From: CAVZRC01 sp052148775 | GTDB lineage: Bacteria > Planctomycetota > Planctomycetia > Isosphaerales > Isosphaeraceae | Direction: 5' to 3' | Length of the DNA stretch: 64,000 nucleotides | Assembly: GCA_052148775.1 (NCBI GenBank) | Contig: JBKQHM010000845.1 | Location: forward strand, 4,061 to 68,060 | In this document: one piece after another, positions 17,536 through 25,859 of the stretch | How the letters are laid out: each line of letters begins with the position of its first letter | Position numbering within the stretch: position 1 is the stretch's first letter | Translations under genes and position numbers: made by a program | The notes under the pieces: model-generated | What the model was told of the DNA's origin: nothing | Database searches by the model: none | What the model saw: the letters and a program-made list of their open reading frames with translations, nothing else

Positions 17536-19143
17536 TCATCGGGCCGTACCGATCGCTCCCTTCCGGCTGATTCGGGGCAAGGTATAATCCGCGATCACAC
17601 GGGGCTTCAATTCGCCAGGTGCGTGGAGAAGGTTTACATAACGAGCGGAATTGTTGTCAAGGTGATAGATCCACTGCTCGATGAGCTGGCCTCGAGAGTA
17701 GGCATGATTCACGCGCGTCGGTCTGCCGTTCAATTTCAGTCGGACTTCCTCCGGGGTGAGCCCGAGGAGCCCCTGCGAGGCGGTCGGTATGGGGCGGGCG
17801 GCATTCGTCGGGCCAGGTTCTGAATTGGGGTCGGAATCGACCCATTCGCCCTTGAGCTTCCGGAAACCGCGGCGGCGGAATGCGTCCTCGATCTCCCGGG
17901 ACTTAGGGTCAATCTTCCAGGCTTTACGGAGCAATTCCACGGCCGTGACCCGGTCCTGGAGAAGATCCTCGTAGGACCTGGCCAGCAAGACTGGCCCCTC
18001 GGCGTCGGTGTCGCTGAGTCTCGCCCGCCTGATCTCGAGCCATTCGCGGAGGACTTTCCGCGACTCTTCGGGCTGTCGCAACTTCTCCCGATAGGCTTCG
18101 GCCAGCGCCTTGACTTCATCGAGCCGCAGTGAGGCGAGCTCCTTGCGGAATTTGCCGAAAGTTTGATCCAGCAGACGACCCGCGAGGTCGGGCTTCTCCG
18201 GCAAGAGGCTCGCCGCCCGTTCCGACAGGGCGATGCCCGTCGGGAGGTCGGGGATCGGCTCGAGTTCCAGCAGCCGTTCCTCGGCGTCGGCCCACAGCCG
18301 ACGATCGAGTGCACCGCGAACGGCGGCCGTGGCCGTCGGATTGCGATAGGCATCGGCCGGGTCGTCGGCATACGGGGCCTCCCATCGCGCCAGGTTCATC
18401 TGCGCGGAGGCCCGATCCTTCGCGGCGGCCGGGAAGAACGCCTCGATCTCCCGGATCACGGCCTTCACTTCGTCGGCACTCCGGGCCGACGCGACCTGGG
18501 CACGCAAGGCACGGTGAGCCAGGGCCGAGGGCTCCGGCTCCGCGACTTTCCGCCGACGCGCGTCCTGGGCCATCGCTAGCCATTCCTGGGGCGCATCGAC
18601 GGCCACTCGCTTGAGGTCGCCCTGCATTCGAAGGACTTCGGCCTCCAGTTCCCGGGATCGCTTCATCAGCGGCCCGTTCGCTTCGCCGAAATCCGTGGCC
18701 CGACGTTCGGCCCAGCGAGCCCATGCCTTGCGGGACGCGTAGTCGCGGGGGCCCAGGATCGCCAGCCCGCGTTCCAGCCGCTCCAGGTCCTCGGGGACGA
18801 GCTGAAGGTTCGTGACCTCGCAGACCAGTCGGGTCCCTTCGCGCTTCAGGATGCCCCGGACGACCACCCCGGCCTTGGGAATCTCGGGAGGGCGGAGCCG
18901 TCGCGGGACCCGGAAGCTGACCGGGGTCCGCTTCAATTCGAGCTCGTCGTCTTCCGACCCCTTGCGGATCACGTAGTATTTCACCCGGTCGTCCACGACC
19001 ACCTCGCGGCCGATCAGGTCGGCCCTCCGCTCCAGTTCTGGCGGCTCGACATGGTGATCGGACTGCTTTTGCCCCATGGCAAGGCCGGCCAATCCCGACA
19101 GCGAAAGCAACAGGGCCCCGAGTACCCGAATCCGTCGTCTCAC
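17536..19143 (-). CDS. Secreted planctomycete hypothetical protein
   Basis: 535 residues with an N-terminal signal peptide (VLGALLLSLSGLAGLAMG). A beta-rich segment follows (VVDDRVKYYVIRKGSEDDELELKRTPVSF), then a long Arg/Glu/Leu-rich helical region with TPR-like spacing (EEVRKVLREWLEI, AVELLRKAWKIDPKSREIEDAF, reaching FRKLKGEWV). The C-terminal domain (LLGLTPEEVRLKLNGRPTR, EQWIYH) resembles a SmpA/BamE-like or DUF fold, but this is only an impression. The GTG start overlaps the upstream gene stop (GTGA), so it is translationally coupled to the zinc-ribbon membrane protein. Function unknown. Confidence 0.75.
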   Translation of the reverse strand: MRRRIRVLGALLLSLSGLAGLAMGQKQSDHHVEPPELERRADLIGREVVVDDRVKYYVIRKGSEDDELELKRTPVSFRVPRRLRPPEIPKAGVVVRGILKREGTRLVCEVTNLQLVPEDLERLERGLAILGPRDYASRKAWARWAERRATDFGEANGPLMKRSRELEAEVLRMQGDLKRVAVDAPQEWLAMAQDARRRKVAEPEPSALAHRALRAQVASARSADEVKAVIREIEAFFPAAAKDRASAQMNLARWEAPYADDPADAYRNPTATAAVRGALDRRLWADAEERLLELEPIPDLPTGIALSERAASLLPEKPDLAGRLLDQTFGKFRKELASLRLDEVKALAEAYREKLRQPEESRKVLREWLEIRRARLSDTDAEGPVLLARSYEDLLQDRVTAVELLRKAWKIDPKSREIEDAFRRRGFRKLKGEWVDSDPNSEPGPTNAARPIPTASQGLLGLTPEEVRLKLNGRPTRVNHAYSRGQLIEQWIYHLDNNSARYVNLLHAPGELKPRVIADYTLPRISRKGAIGTAR

Positions 19144-20579
19144 GGCTGTGCTTCCTCACGTGGTGCATCAATCAGTTCGGTCACCGGGCCGCTGACCGCC
19201 TCAAGCGCCCGGGAATGCGTCATAAACACGCCGCTGCCCGGAATGAGTTGCACCACCCAATGCTTCTTGTCAACGTCGTACTTCAAGGAGGCTAGCCGGC
19301 ATCCGAACTTGACGACATCACCCTGGTTGGGGCGGGCCGACTGGAACAGCTCGAAGCCCGTCAGGTCGATGCGGGCGAACCGATCGGGACGCGCGATGGC
19401 GACATCGCCGAACCGGCTCGACTCGCCCGGCGGCACGACGATGTACTCGACCTCATATCCCTCGGTGGACCCCTCCGGCGGCATGGCCGTGATGGACGTG
19501 TCGAAGATGTAGGCTCGGCCTTTGTATTTCAGGTCGAATCGGGCCGCCCAGGCATCGGGCTCGGTGCGTGCCGCCTCGGCGAGCATGTCCTCGAGCTTCT
19601 CGTTGCAGAGGTCGTTGAAGATGGCGGCCTCGCCGGCGGCACGGCGGATCTCGTCGGCATCCTGGACGTTGCCGCCCAGGGCGTCGACGGCCGTCCTGGC
19701 GGCGGATAGGAGCTGATACGCCCGATCGAACTCGCCGGCATCGAGGGCCGGGATTCCCTCGAGCCGCCCCTTCTCGGCGATCAGGGGATAATCCTGCCGG
19801 CGTTGCTTCCAGACCCGCCAGCCGACCGTGGCGATGATGAGCAGGGGAAGGAGCAGGAAGATCAGGCCGATCCGGGATCGCCGGCGCGTCGCGACGCGCA
19901 ACGCGGGGACCACCGGCTCCTTCGAATCGACCGCCGGGCGGCTGCTGGCCTGGCGAGCCGCGGCGGTCGCCGGCCTCCGGGCGGCCTCGCGACGGCCCTG
20001 ACTGGTGCGCCCTGGCTGGGATCCCGGAGCCGGGGAGCCGGCTCGATCCTTCGGCTTAGACCGGCCACGGCTGGGGGCCTCCGCGGGGTCGGCCACTCGG
20101 GCGACGGTGCGTCGCTCAGCCTCATCGATATCGTTGTCCCTATCGGCCTCAGGCGCCTCATCGGCCCCGTCCGCCGCAGACTCCGGCGATTCACGACGCG
20201 ATCGAGCCGGGGCCGGTTCGTCATCCCAGACGATCTCGACCTCGCCTTGACCCGTCTGTCGATCGGCCAGTTCGACGCCGACGTGGGGCAGATCGGTCAA
20301 TTCGACCGGCCCTTCCTCCACGAACCGATCGCCCGGCCAGGCGTTCGCGCGCCTGGCTCCCTGGGCGCGCGGCGGGGCCGCCGGCTCCGGCAATGGGCTC
20401 CGGGGTAGGACGAAGACCCCGTCTCCGCAGGCCGGGCAGCGAATCGCCTGGTAGCCTTCGGTCCGCTCGCCCCGGACCCGATGTCCCGAGGCGCACGTCA
20501 CGTTGAAGTACTGGACCTTCGACGGCGTCTCGGTGCCGAGATCTTGCAGGAATTTCTTTGCCCGGCCGAGGAACTTCAA
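19140..20579 (-). CDS. Zinc-ribbon single-pass membrane protein
   Basis: 479 residues from a TTG start at 20579, with GGGAG upstream. The reading frame extends to 20750, but those 57 residues are Arg/Gly-rich and look non-coding. The N-terminal ribbon reads TCASGHRVRG ... IRCPACGDG (Cys29, His33, Cys48, Cys51). A long acidic/basic disordered linker follows, then one membrane helix (RIGLIFLLLPLLIIATVGW, about 236-255). The extracytoplasmic part has a helical region and a beta-rich end (YEVEYIVVPPGESSRFGDVAIARP, VVKFGCRLASLKYDVDKKHWVVQLI). It overlaps the secreted protein gene by GTGA, so the two probably act together. Function unknown. Confidence 0.75.
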   Translation of the reverse strand: MKFLGRAKKFLQDLGTETPSKVQYFNVTCASGHRVRGERTEGYQAIRCPACGDGVFVLPRSPLPEPAAPPRAQGARRANAWPGDRFVEEGPVELTDLPHVGVELADRQTGQGEVEIVWDDEPAPARSRRESPESAADGADEAPEADRDNDIDEAERRTVARVADPAEAPSRGRSKPKDRAGSPAPGSQPGRTSQGRREAARRPATAAARQASSRPAVDSKEPVVPALRVATRRRSRIGLIFLLLPLLIIATVGWRVWKQRRQDYPLIAEKGRLEGIPALDAGEFDRAYQLLSAARTAVDALGGNVQDADEIRRAAGEAAIFNDLCNEKLEDMLAEAARTEPDAWAARFDLKYKGRAYIFDTSITAMPPEGSTEGYEVEYIVVPPGESSRFGDVAIARPDRFARIDLTGFELFQSARPNQGDVVKFGCRLASLKYDVDKKHWVVQLIPGSGVFMTHSRALEAVSGPVTELIDAPREEAQP

Positions 20580-20810
20580 AGCTGCACGTCTCCCTCGCCG
20601 CCCGCTCCAACCCGATCCGCGTGCGGCGTAATGCCTACGCCGTCCACGCTTCGGTCTACTTCCGAGAGAACTTACAATTATCGGAGCCCATATCCCCGCG
20701 GTCAACGCTTGGCGCATCTCGCCATGCCAGAGGGGCTGGTTTCCCAGCATGGGAGCATCCCGTCAATCTGGGGCTCGCGGAAGGCCGTTCCCTCGTCTTG
20801 AACGATGTGA

Positions 20811-23800
20811 TCAGCGATCGATCGGAACGACCCGGCTCACCTCGCGCTTGAGCTGCGGGAGCACATCCACATCGTAATTGAGATCCGAGAGGGTGCCCGT
20901 AACGCGGACGCTCAGGATCTGGCCGCCCGCCTCGCGTGCGAGGTCGCTGAGCCCCCGGATGTGGAAACGGTCCCGGCCGAGGAGGACGGGGAGGCGGAGA
21001 TCCAGATTGCCCTGGGGATCGAGCGTACCGCGCCCCTGAAGGCTGAAGGCGTTGCCCGTGAACTTGATCGGATCCAGGGTCGAGAGTCCGTGCGCGATCG
21101 TGAACGACACGTCGGCCGAGTCGAACGCCGTCTTGATCTTCGCCTTCGGGGCGTCGGAGAGGGTGCGCGTGGGATTCAAGAGACTGGCGATGCGGAAGAC
21201 GACCGGGAGCGTGCCCAGGTCTCCGTGGGTGATATGAGCCTCGCCGTGCCCCTGGAGCGTCCGGAGGTCGCTGCCGAGTCCGCTGCACTCCAACTGCGCC
21301 TCGATGTTGCCCCGGTAGGCCTGACGGCCGCCGAGCGTCCGCGCGTATTCCTCGAGCTGGGCGCCATGCAGCGTCATCGTCGCGTAATAGCTCGGCGTGG
21401 CATCCAGGCTGACCCAGCCCTTGCCCCAGAGATCGCCGCCGAGGAATCGCCCCCGCAGGTCCACGAGTTCCGCCACGCCGTCGTGGACCCGGAACGGCGA
21501 CTCGATCTTGGTGAACTGCTGGCCCAGTACGACCACGCTCTCCAGTGACATGATCCCCTCGACCCGGACGCCCAGGCCGTTGGACCATCCGCTGACATGA
21601 TCGAGTTGGCCCTGGATATGTTCCAGCGGGATGCCCGTCTTGAGCGTGTTGTCGTTCAGGACGACCAGGGTATTGTCCCACTGGCACCAGGCCGTCTCGT
21701 TCAGGAGGCCCGACCAGCCGATCTTCAAATTTCCGTGCGCGGTGAAGGTCCGTTGCTCGTCCAACTTCTTGGCGAAGGCGGCCATCAGCGGGGGCATCTT
21801 GTTGCGCAATTCGCGGTCGATCCGGATGTCCTGGACCCACAGGTCATTGATGCTCAGGTCGAACCGGCCGGTATCCCCGACGAAGACCTTCCCGCGGTCG
21901 AACCGCACCGGCGAGCCCCGAAACTGGACGCCGACATCGTTCATGACCACGGTACCGTTGTCGAACACGAACCGGCCGCTTACGTCATCGAGTCTCAACT
22001 CGACCACGCCGCCGGGATCGATGCCCGGCTGTGGGGCACGGGTGAAGACCAGCCGGACGTTCGACTCCGGGCGCGGGACGACCACGATGTGCGTCCGATC
22101 CGGGTGTCCGTATTCGACGTCGACCGATGCCGATTCGATGTCGCAGGAGCCGGAGGGATTGATGGTCCTCCAGCTCATCTCCCATTCGCCCGGGAGTGCC
22201 TTGCGCAACTCCTGGCTGAACGGGAGGTTGTTGGCCTGCAAGTCGACGTGGACCTTGAGCGGGAAGTCGCCGTTGGGCAGCCTCTCATCGGACAGTTTGA
22301 TCACCTCGCCGCTGGCGACGATCTTCGCCTCGCCGTTGCGCCCGCGGACGTTGCGGAAGACCCAGTGGTCGGGATGCAATTCTAGCCGGCCGGTCAGGTT
22401 GCGGATCGGATATGGGAGTTTGTCCCAGGTGATCTCGCACTGCTCGCTCGCGTCGATCTCGGCGTCGATGCCGATGAGCCCCTCGGGACGGCCGGCGATC
22501 GGCCGGCGCGAGATCCTGGCATGGGCGCGGACGGTCCCCCTCGGCGAGAACTGATTGACGACCTTCCGCACCTCTGGCTTGAACGCCTTGAGGAGCGGCT
22601 CGTCGATCGGCACCGACTCCGCCCACAACTCCAGGGCGACGACGGCGTCAACGCCCGGGTTGTTGATCGTCCCCTTGAGGCGCAGCGGCCGCCCGCCGAT
22701 GCTGAGGGTCTGTACATCGACCGTGAGGAGCTTGTCCTTGAGCTCGAGCTGGCCCCGCACATGATCGATCGGATATGCGAAATGGCGATAGTTCGCGGCG
22801 ATGTCCTTGCAGGTCACCTTCGTGGCCAGCTCGATCGGTCCGCCGGGCACCGACCGCGTGAGGTCGACGCTGGCGTCGACCATCCCGCTCGGCTGGAAGA
22901 CGTCCCAGAGCTCGTCAAATTCGGGAGGCGTCCGGCTGCGGAGTCGACTGTTGGGCCGCCAGTCGAGTTCCAGGTCGACCACCTCGACGTGCAGGTCCAT
23001 CGGCGCGCGCCGGGGGTCGCCCACATCCATCACGCCCCGGGCTCGGAGGGTCGTCCGGCCGTTGAAGCCCTCGGCTCGCTCGATCGTGACCCGCCCGTCC
23101 TCCACGCTGATCAGCGACGAGACCTTGTTGACAGGGAAAGGCAACTTCAGGCATTCCCATGTTCCGTCGCGGAGCCAGGCGCCCATTGCGTAGTGCAACT
23201 GCTTGCCGGGCAGCGCCTTCGGATCGAAGACGGATCGCTTCAGCTCGACGTCGACCACCCCGCCCGTAAGTCCCAGGTCTTTCATCGCCGGACGCAACTC
23301 GCGCGGCATTCTTCGCCGGAGTCCGTCGGACAGCGTCAGGCCGGTCAGCTTGCCGTTCAGGGCGGTGCGACCCGTTTCCAGGTCGACCGATCCGCTCACC
23401 TGCAATCGTTCCAGACTATCGCCCTGCGCCGTGCCCTCGAACCGAAAGAGCATCCCTGCCACTTGCTCGATCTTGAGGCTCATATCGCGAAGGACCATGA
23501 TCCCCGGGCCGGGGACCGGCCGGGGAGGCGATGGCGGCGTTTCCGCGGAGTCCCGCTCCGAACCCGACTCAGTCGCTCCGGGCGAGGATCCGAGCCCAGG
23601 AGATGCCGCCGAGGCAGGGTCCTCCTCGTCAGGGACGACCGCGAGCGTCCCATGCTCGATGACGATTGGAGGTGTATTCTCCAGGTAGGGGCCTGGCCAG
23701 GGATCGGCGAGGAAACCCTGGAGGTTGAAGGTACCATCCCGGCGGCGAAAGAGCCGCAACGACGGCTGGACCACGGAGATCTGGCGGAGTTCCATCTGGC

Positions 23801-24113
23801 CCCGGAGCAGCTTCCGCGGATTGACCGCGATCTTCAGCCAGGGGACCCTGACGGTGGGGAACAGCGTGTTTCTCTGGTAAACCTGGAAATTATTAAGCGT
23901 CAGCTCGCCGGCGAAGGGCCGCAGCCGCACCCGCCCCGGATCGATATTCGAGCCGGGTAAGTACCGCGCGACATAGTTCTTGATCAATCGCGCCGCCGTC
24001 TCGCTGTCGGTCACGTAGGTGTAGGCGAACCAGAGCCCACCGCTCAGGATCGACAGGCAAAGCATCAGGCCCCAGGCCATCACCTTCGCCACGCGTCGGC
24101 CGATATGCTTCAT
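20811..24113 (-). CDS. AsmA/YhdP-like giant envelope protein
   Basis: 1100 residues. The start at 24113 has a very strong Shine-Dalgarno (AAGGAGGTCCGCG-ATG), although the frame is open further upstream. A membrane helix (VMAWGLMLCLSILSGGLWFAYTYV, about 10-35) anchors a long, beta-rich body with the repeating AsmA-clan look: VRLRPFAGELTLNNFQVYQRN, VPWLKIAVNPRKLLRGQMELRQISVVQPSLRL near the N-terminus, and a C-terminal AsmA-like segment (HGAQLEEYARTLGG, GEAHITHGDLGTLPV, RGTLDPQGNLDLRLP). Members of this clan form periplasm-spanning grooves that move phospholipids between membranes. That role is inferred here. It is followed by a membrane glycosyltransferase gene upstream on the same strand. Confidence 0.82.
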   Translation of the reverse strand: MKHIGRRVAKVMAWGLMLCLSILSGGLWFAYTYVTDSETAARLIKNYVARYLPGSNIDPGRVRLRPFAGELTLNNFQVYQRNTLFPTVRVPWLKIAVNPRKLLRGQMELRQISVVQPSLRLFRRRDGTFNLQGFLADPWPGPYLENTPPIVIEHGTLAVVPDEEDPASAASPGLGSSPGATESGSERDSAETPPSPPRPVPGPGIMVLRDMSLKIEQVAGMLFRFEGTAQGDSLERLQVSGSVDLETGRTALNGKLTGLTLSDGLRRRMPRELRPAMKDLGLTGGVVDVELKRSVFDPKALPGKQLHYAMGAWLRDGTWECLKLPFPVNKVSSLISVEDGRVTIERAEGFNGRTTLRARGVMDVGDPRRAPMDLHVEVVDLELDWRPNSRLRSRTPPEFDELWDVFQPSGMVDASVDLTRSVPGGPIELATKVTCKDIAANYRHFAYPIDHVRGQLELKDKLLTVDVQTLSIGGRPLRLKGTINNPGVDAVVALELWAESVPIDEPLLKAFKPEVRKVVNQFSPRGTVRAHARISRRPIAGRPEGLIGIDAEIDASEQCEITWDKLPYPIRNLTGRLELHPDHWVFRNVRGRNGEAKIVASGEVIKLSDERLPNGDFPLKVHVDLQANNLPFSQELRKALPGEWEMSWRTINPSGSCDIESASVDVEYGHPDRTHIVVVPRPESNVRLVFTRAPQPGIDPGGVVELRLDDVSGRFVFDNGTVVMNDVGVQFRGSPVRFDRGKVFVGDTGRFDLSINDLWVQDIRIDRELRNKMPPLMAAFAKKLDEQRTFTAHGNLKIGWSGLLNETAWCQWDNTLVVLNDNTLKTGIPLEHIQGQLDHVSGWSNGLGVRVEGIMSLESVVVLGQQFTKIESPFRVHDGVAELVDLRGRFLGGDLWGKGWVSLDATPSYYATMTLHGAQLEEYARTLGGRQAYRGNIEAQLECSGLGSDLRTLQGHGEAHITHGDLGTLPVVFRIASLLNPTRTLSDAPKAKIKTAFDSADVSFTIAHGLSTLDPIKFTGNAFSLQGRGTLDPQGNLDLRLPVLLGRDRFHIRGLSDLAREAGGQILSVRVTGTLSDLNYDVDVLPQLKREVSRVVPIDR

Positions 24114-24181
24114 CGCGGACCTCCTTCCCTGGAGACGCTGACCGCCGTCGATGGGGGCTCCGTCCCGCTCCTCGATCGTCC

Positions 24182-25537
24182 CTACCAGAATGAACGGCCG
24201 CGCGCGAGCCTTGCCCAGCCGAGGGCCGCCAGCCCCAGGCCCGGCATCTCGCCGGGGATGCGGTATCGCATCGAGCTGGCGAAAACCATGTGCAGCGCGC
24301 AGAAGTAGAGCAGAGGGCCGGCGAGGATCACCCAGGCGCGAGCGTCGCGGCGTCGCCCCCATAGTCCCACGGCGATCAGCCCGAACAGGGGCAACTCCAC
24401 GACCGTGCTGGCGACGGCCAAGATCGGCGATCGGAAACCCTGGGCGTTGGGCCAGGGGCTCCAGTAACGACCGAACTTCGACACGGCCAGGACCAGCACT
24501 CGCAAGGGATGATCGCGCGCGAAATCGACGGCCAGTCGCGTCAGCTCGGCATCCTGGTCCTGCTCGTCGAGCGGCCAGATCTCAGGATCGGCCAGGAACG
24601 ACATGTCGCTGCCGCCGGTCGCACGGGGGTTGAGGCCATCGTACAGACTGGCCCCCATCCACAAGGCGGTCGGCACGAACCGACCGTAGACTTGCATGTT
24701 ACGTGCCCACCAGGGGCCCATCATGGCCACGACCCCGACCGTGCAGAGGACCGTCCCTCGCATCGACGCGGCCAGCCTGCGGCGATCGCCGAGGCTCGCG
24801 ACGATCCAGGCGGCCAGCATCGCCGGCACGAACAGCGCCCAGGACGGTCGTACCAGGATCGCGGCGCCCGCCGAGGCCCCGGTGCCCAGGGCGATCAGCA
24901 TCGCCTTCCGGCCGGACGAAGAGGCCGGCCAGAGTACCGCCAGGCCCAGGAGCGACGCCAGCATCAGGGGCTCGAATGCCGCCTCGGACAGGATCAACGA
25001 CGACATCACCAAATAATGAGGGTTGACCGCCGCGATCGCCGCGGCAACCAGCGGAACGGTCCAGCGACCAGGCATCGTCGGTCCGTCCGGCTCGGCCTGT
25101 GAGTCTCCCCCACGCGCGAACTGTCGCGCCAGCAGATAGATCAGATAAACGCACAGGGTCCCCAGGACCGCCTGCACCAGCCGTACGGGGAGCGTACGTT
25201 CTCCGAAGGCGGCCTGGCATGCCGCCAGCATCAATGGGTAGCCGGGGGTGCGAACCGCGAAGTGCGGGATGTCGGCCCAGTCCACGATCTCGTAAGGCCC
25301 TCCCGCGCGGATCGTCCGGGCGAGCTCCCAGTAACCGACGGTATCGAGGAAGAGACAGAGCTGGGTCGAGTCTCCGCGACGCACGTACCACTCCAGAGCG
25401 TCGGCGGCGACCACGCGCAGGGCCATCGCGATCTCCAGCACAAGGACGAGCGAGGCCATCCGGCCCAGCGCATGCCACCAGCGCCCGGCGCGGGCCGGGC
25501 CGGGAACGGCATGATCCGGAGAGATCGGCTCGGCCAT
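24182..25537 (-). CDS. Polytopic membrane glycosyltransferase (GT39/PMT-like)
   Basis: 451 residues from the ATG at 25537 (MAEPISPDH...); the frame is open to 25702 but that part looks non-coding. About ten hydrophobic helices are visible. An N-terminal loop holds acidic residues (LDTVGYWELARTIRAGGPYE, VDWADIPHF) and the RTPGYPLMLA motif seen in ArnT/PMT-type and related GT-C enzymes. These use a polyprenyl-phosphate sugar donor and transfer sugar to lipid or protein on the outer face of the inner membrane. Acceptor unknown. The stop is 68 bases before the AsmA-like start on the same strand, so an envelope operon is plausible. Confidence 0.8.
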   Translation of the reverse strand: MAEPISPDHAVPGPARAGRWWHALGRMASLVLVLEIAMALRVVAADALEWYVRRGDSTQLCLFLDTVGYWELARTIRAGGPYEIVDWADIPHFAVRTPGYPLMLAACQAAFGERTLPVRLVQAVLGTLCVYLIYLLARQFARGGDSQAEPDGPTMPGRWTVPLVAAAIAAVNPHYLVMSSLILSEAAFEPLMLASLLGLAVLWPASSSGRKAMLIALGTGASAGAAILVRPSWALFVPAMLAAWIVASLGDRRRLAASMRGTVLCTVGVVAMMGPWWARNMQVYGRFVPTALWMGASLYDGLNPRATGGSDMSFLADPEIWPLDEQDQDAELTRLAVDFARDHPLRVLVLAVSKFGRYWSPWPNAQGFRSPILAVASTVVELPLFGLIAVGLWGRRRDARAWVILAGPLLYFCALHMVFASSMRYRIPGEMPGLGLAALGWARLARGRSFW

Positions 25538-25859
25538 GCATGATCCCGGGGCGCTCACCCCAGCGTCACGATGTCGCCCGATGACGGGCCTGAAAATGGG
25601 CAGGCAAGACACCTGCACGACAAACGAGCTTCCCGACGGTCGAGGGCCGTCATCGAACTGTGAACGGATGGTATGCCAAAGCCGGAGGACCGTCAATCGC
25701 AACCGCCGCCCCCTTCTGGCCCATGCCGGTCCGAATTGATATCATCATGGGCGTGTTGATGAGTCGGGCCCTGGACGATCGTAATGGTCCGGGGTGTCCG
25801 TCCACTCCACTTCGTCCCCATCTCAATCGCTCCGGAAGTCGGAATGAAGGGCTGCCACC
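25538..25859. other. Divergent intergenic region, no gene recognised
   Basis: About 320 bases between the divergent glycosyltransferase and kinase genes. It should carry both promoters. I saw AT-richer sequence near 25735-25750 (AATTGATATCATCATGG) but no convincing pair of boxes. Confidence 0.35.

Noticed and set aside
22521..23960. Plus-strand open frame of 479 codons
   Set aside because: Antisense to the AsmA-like gene; no family features.
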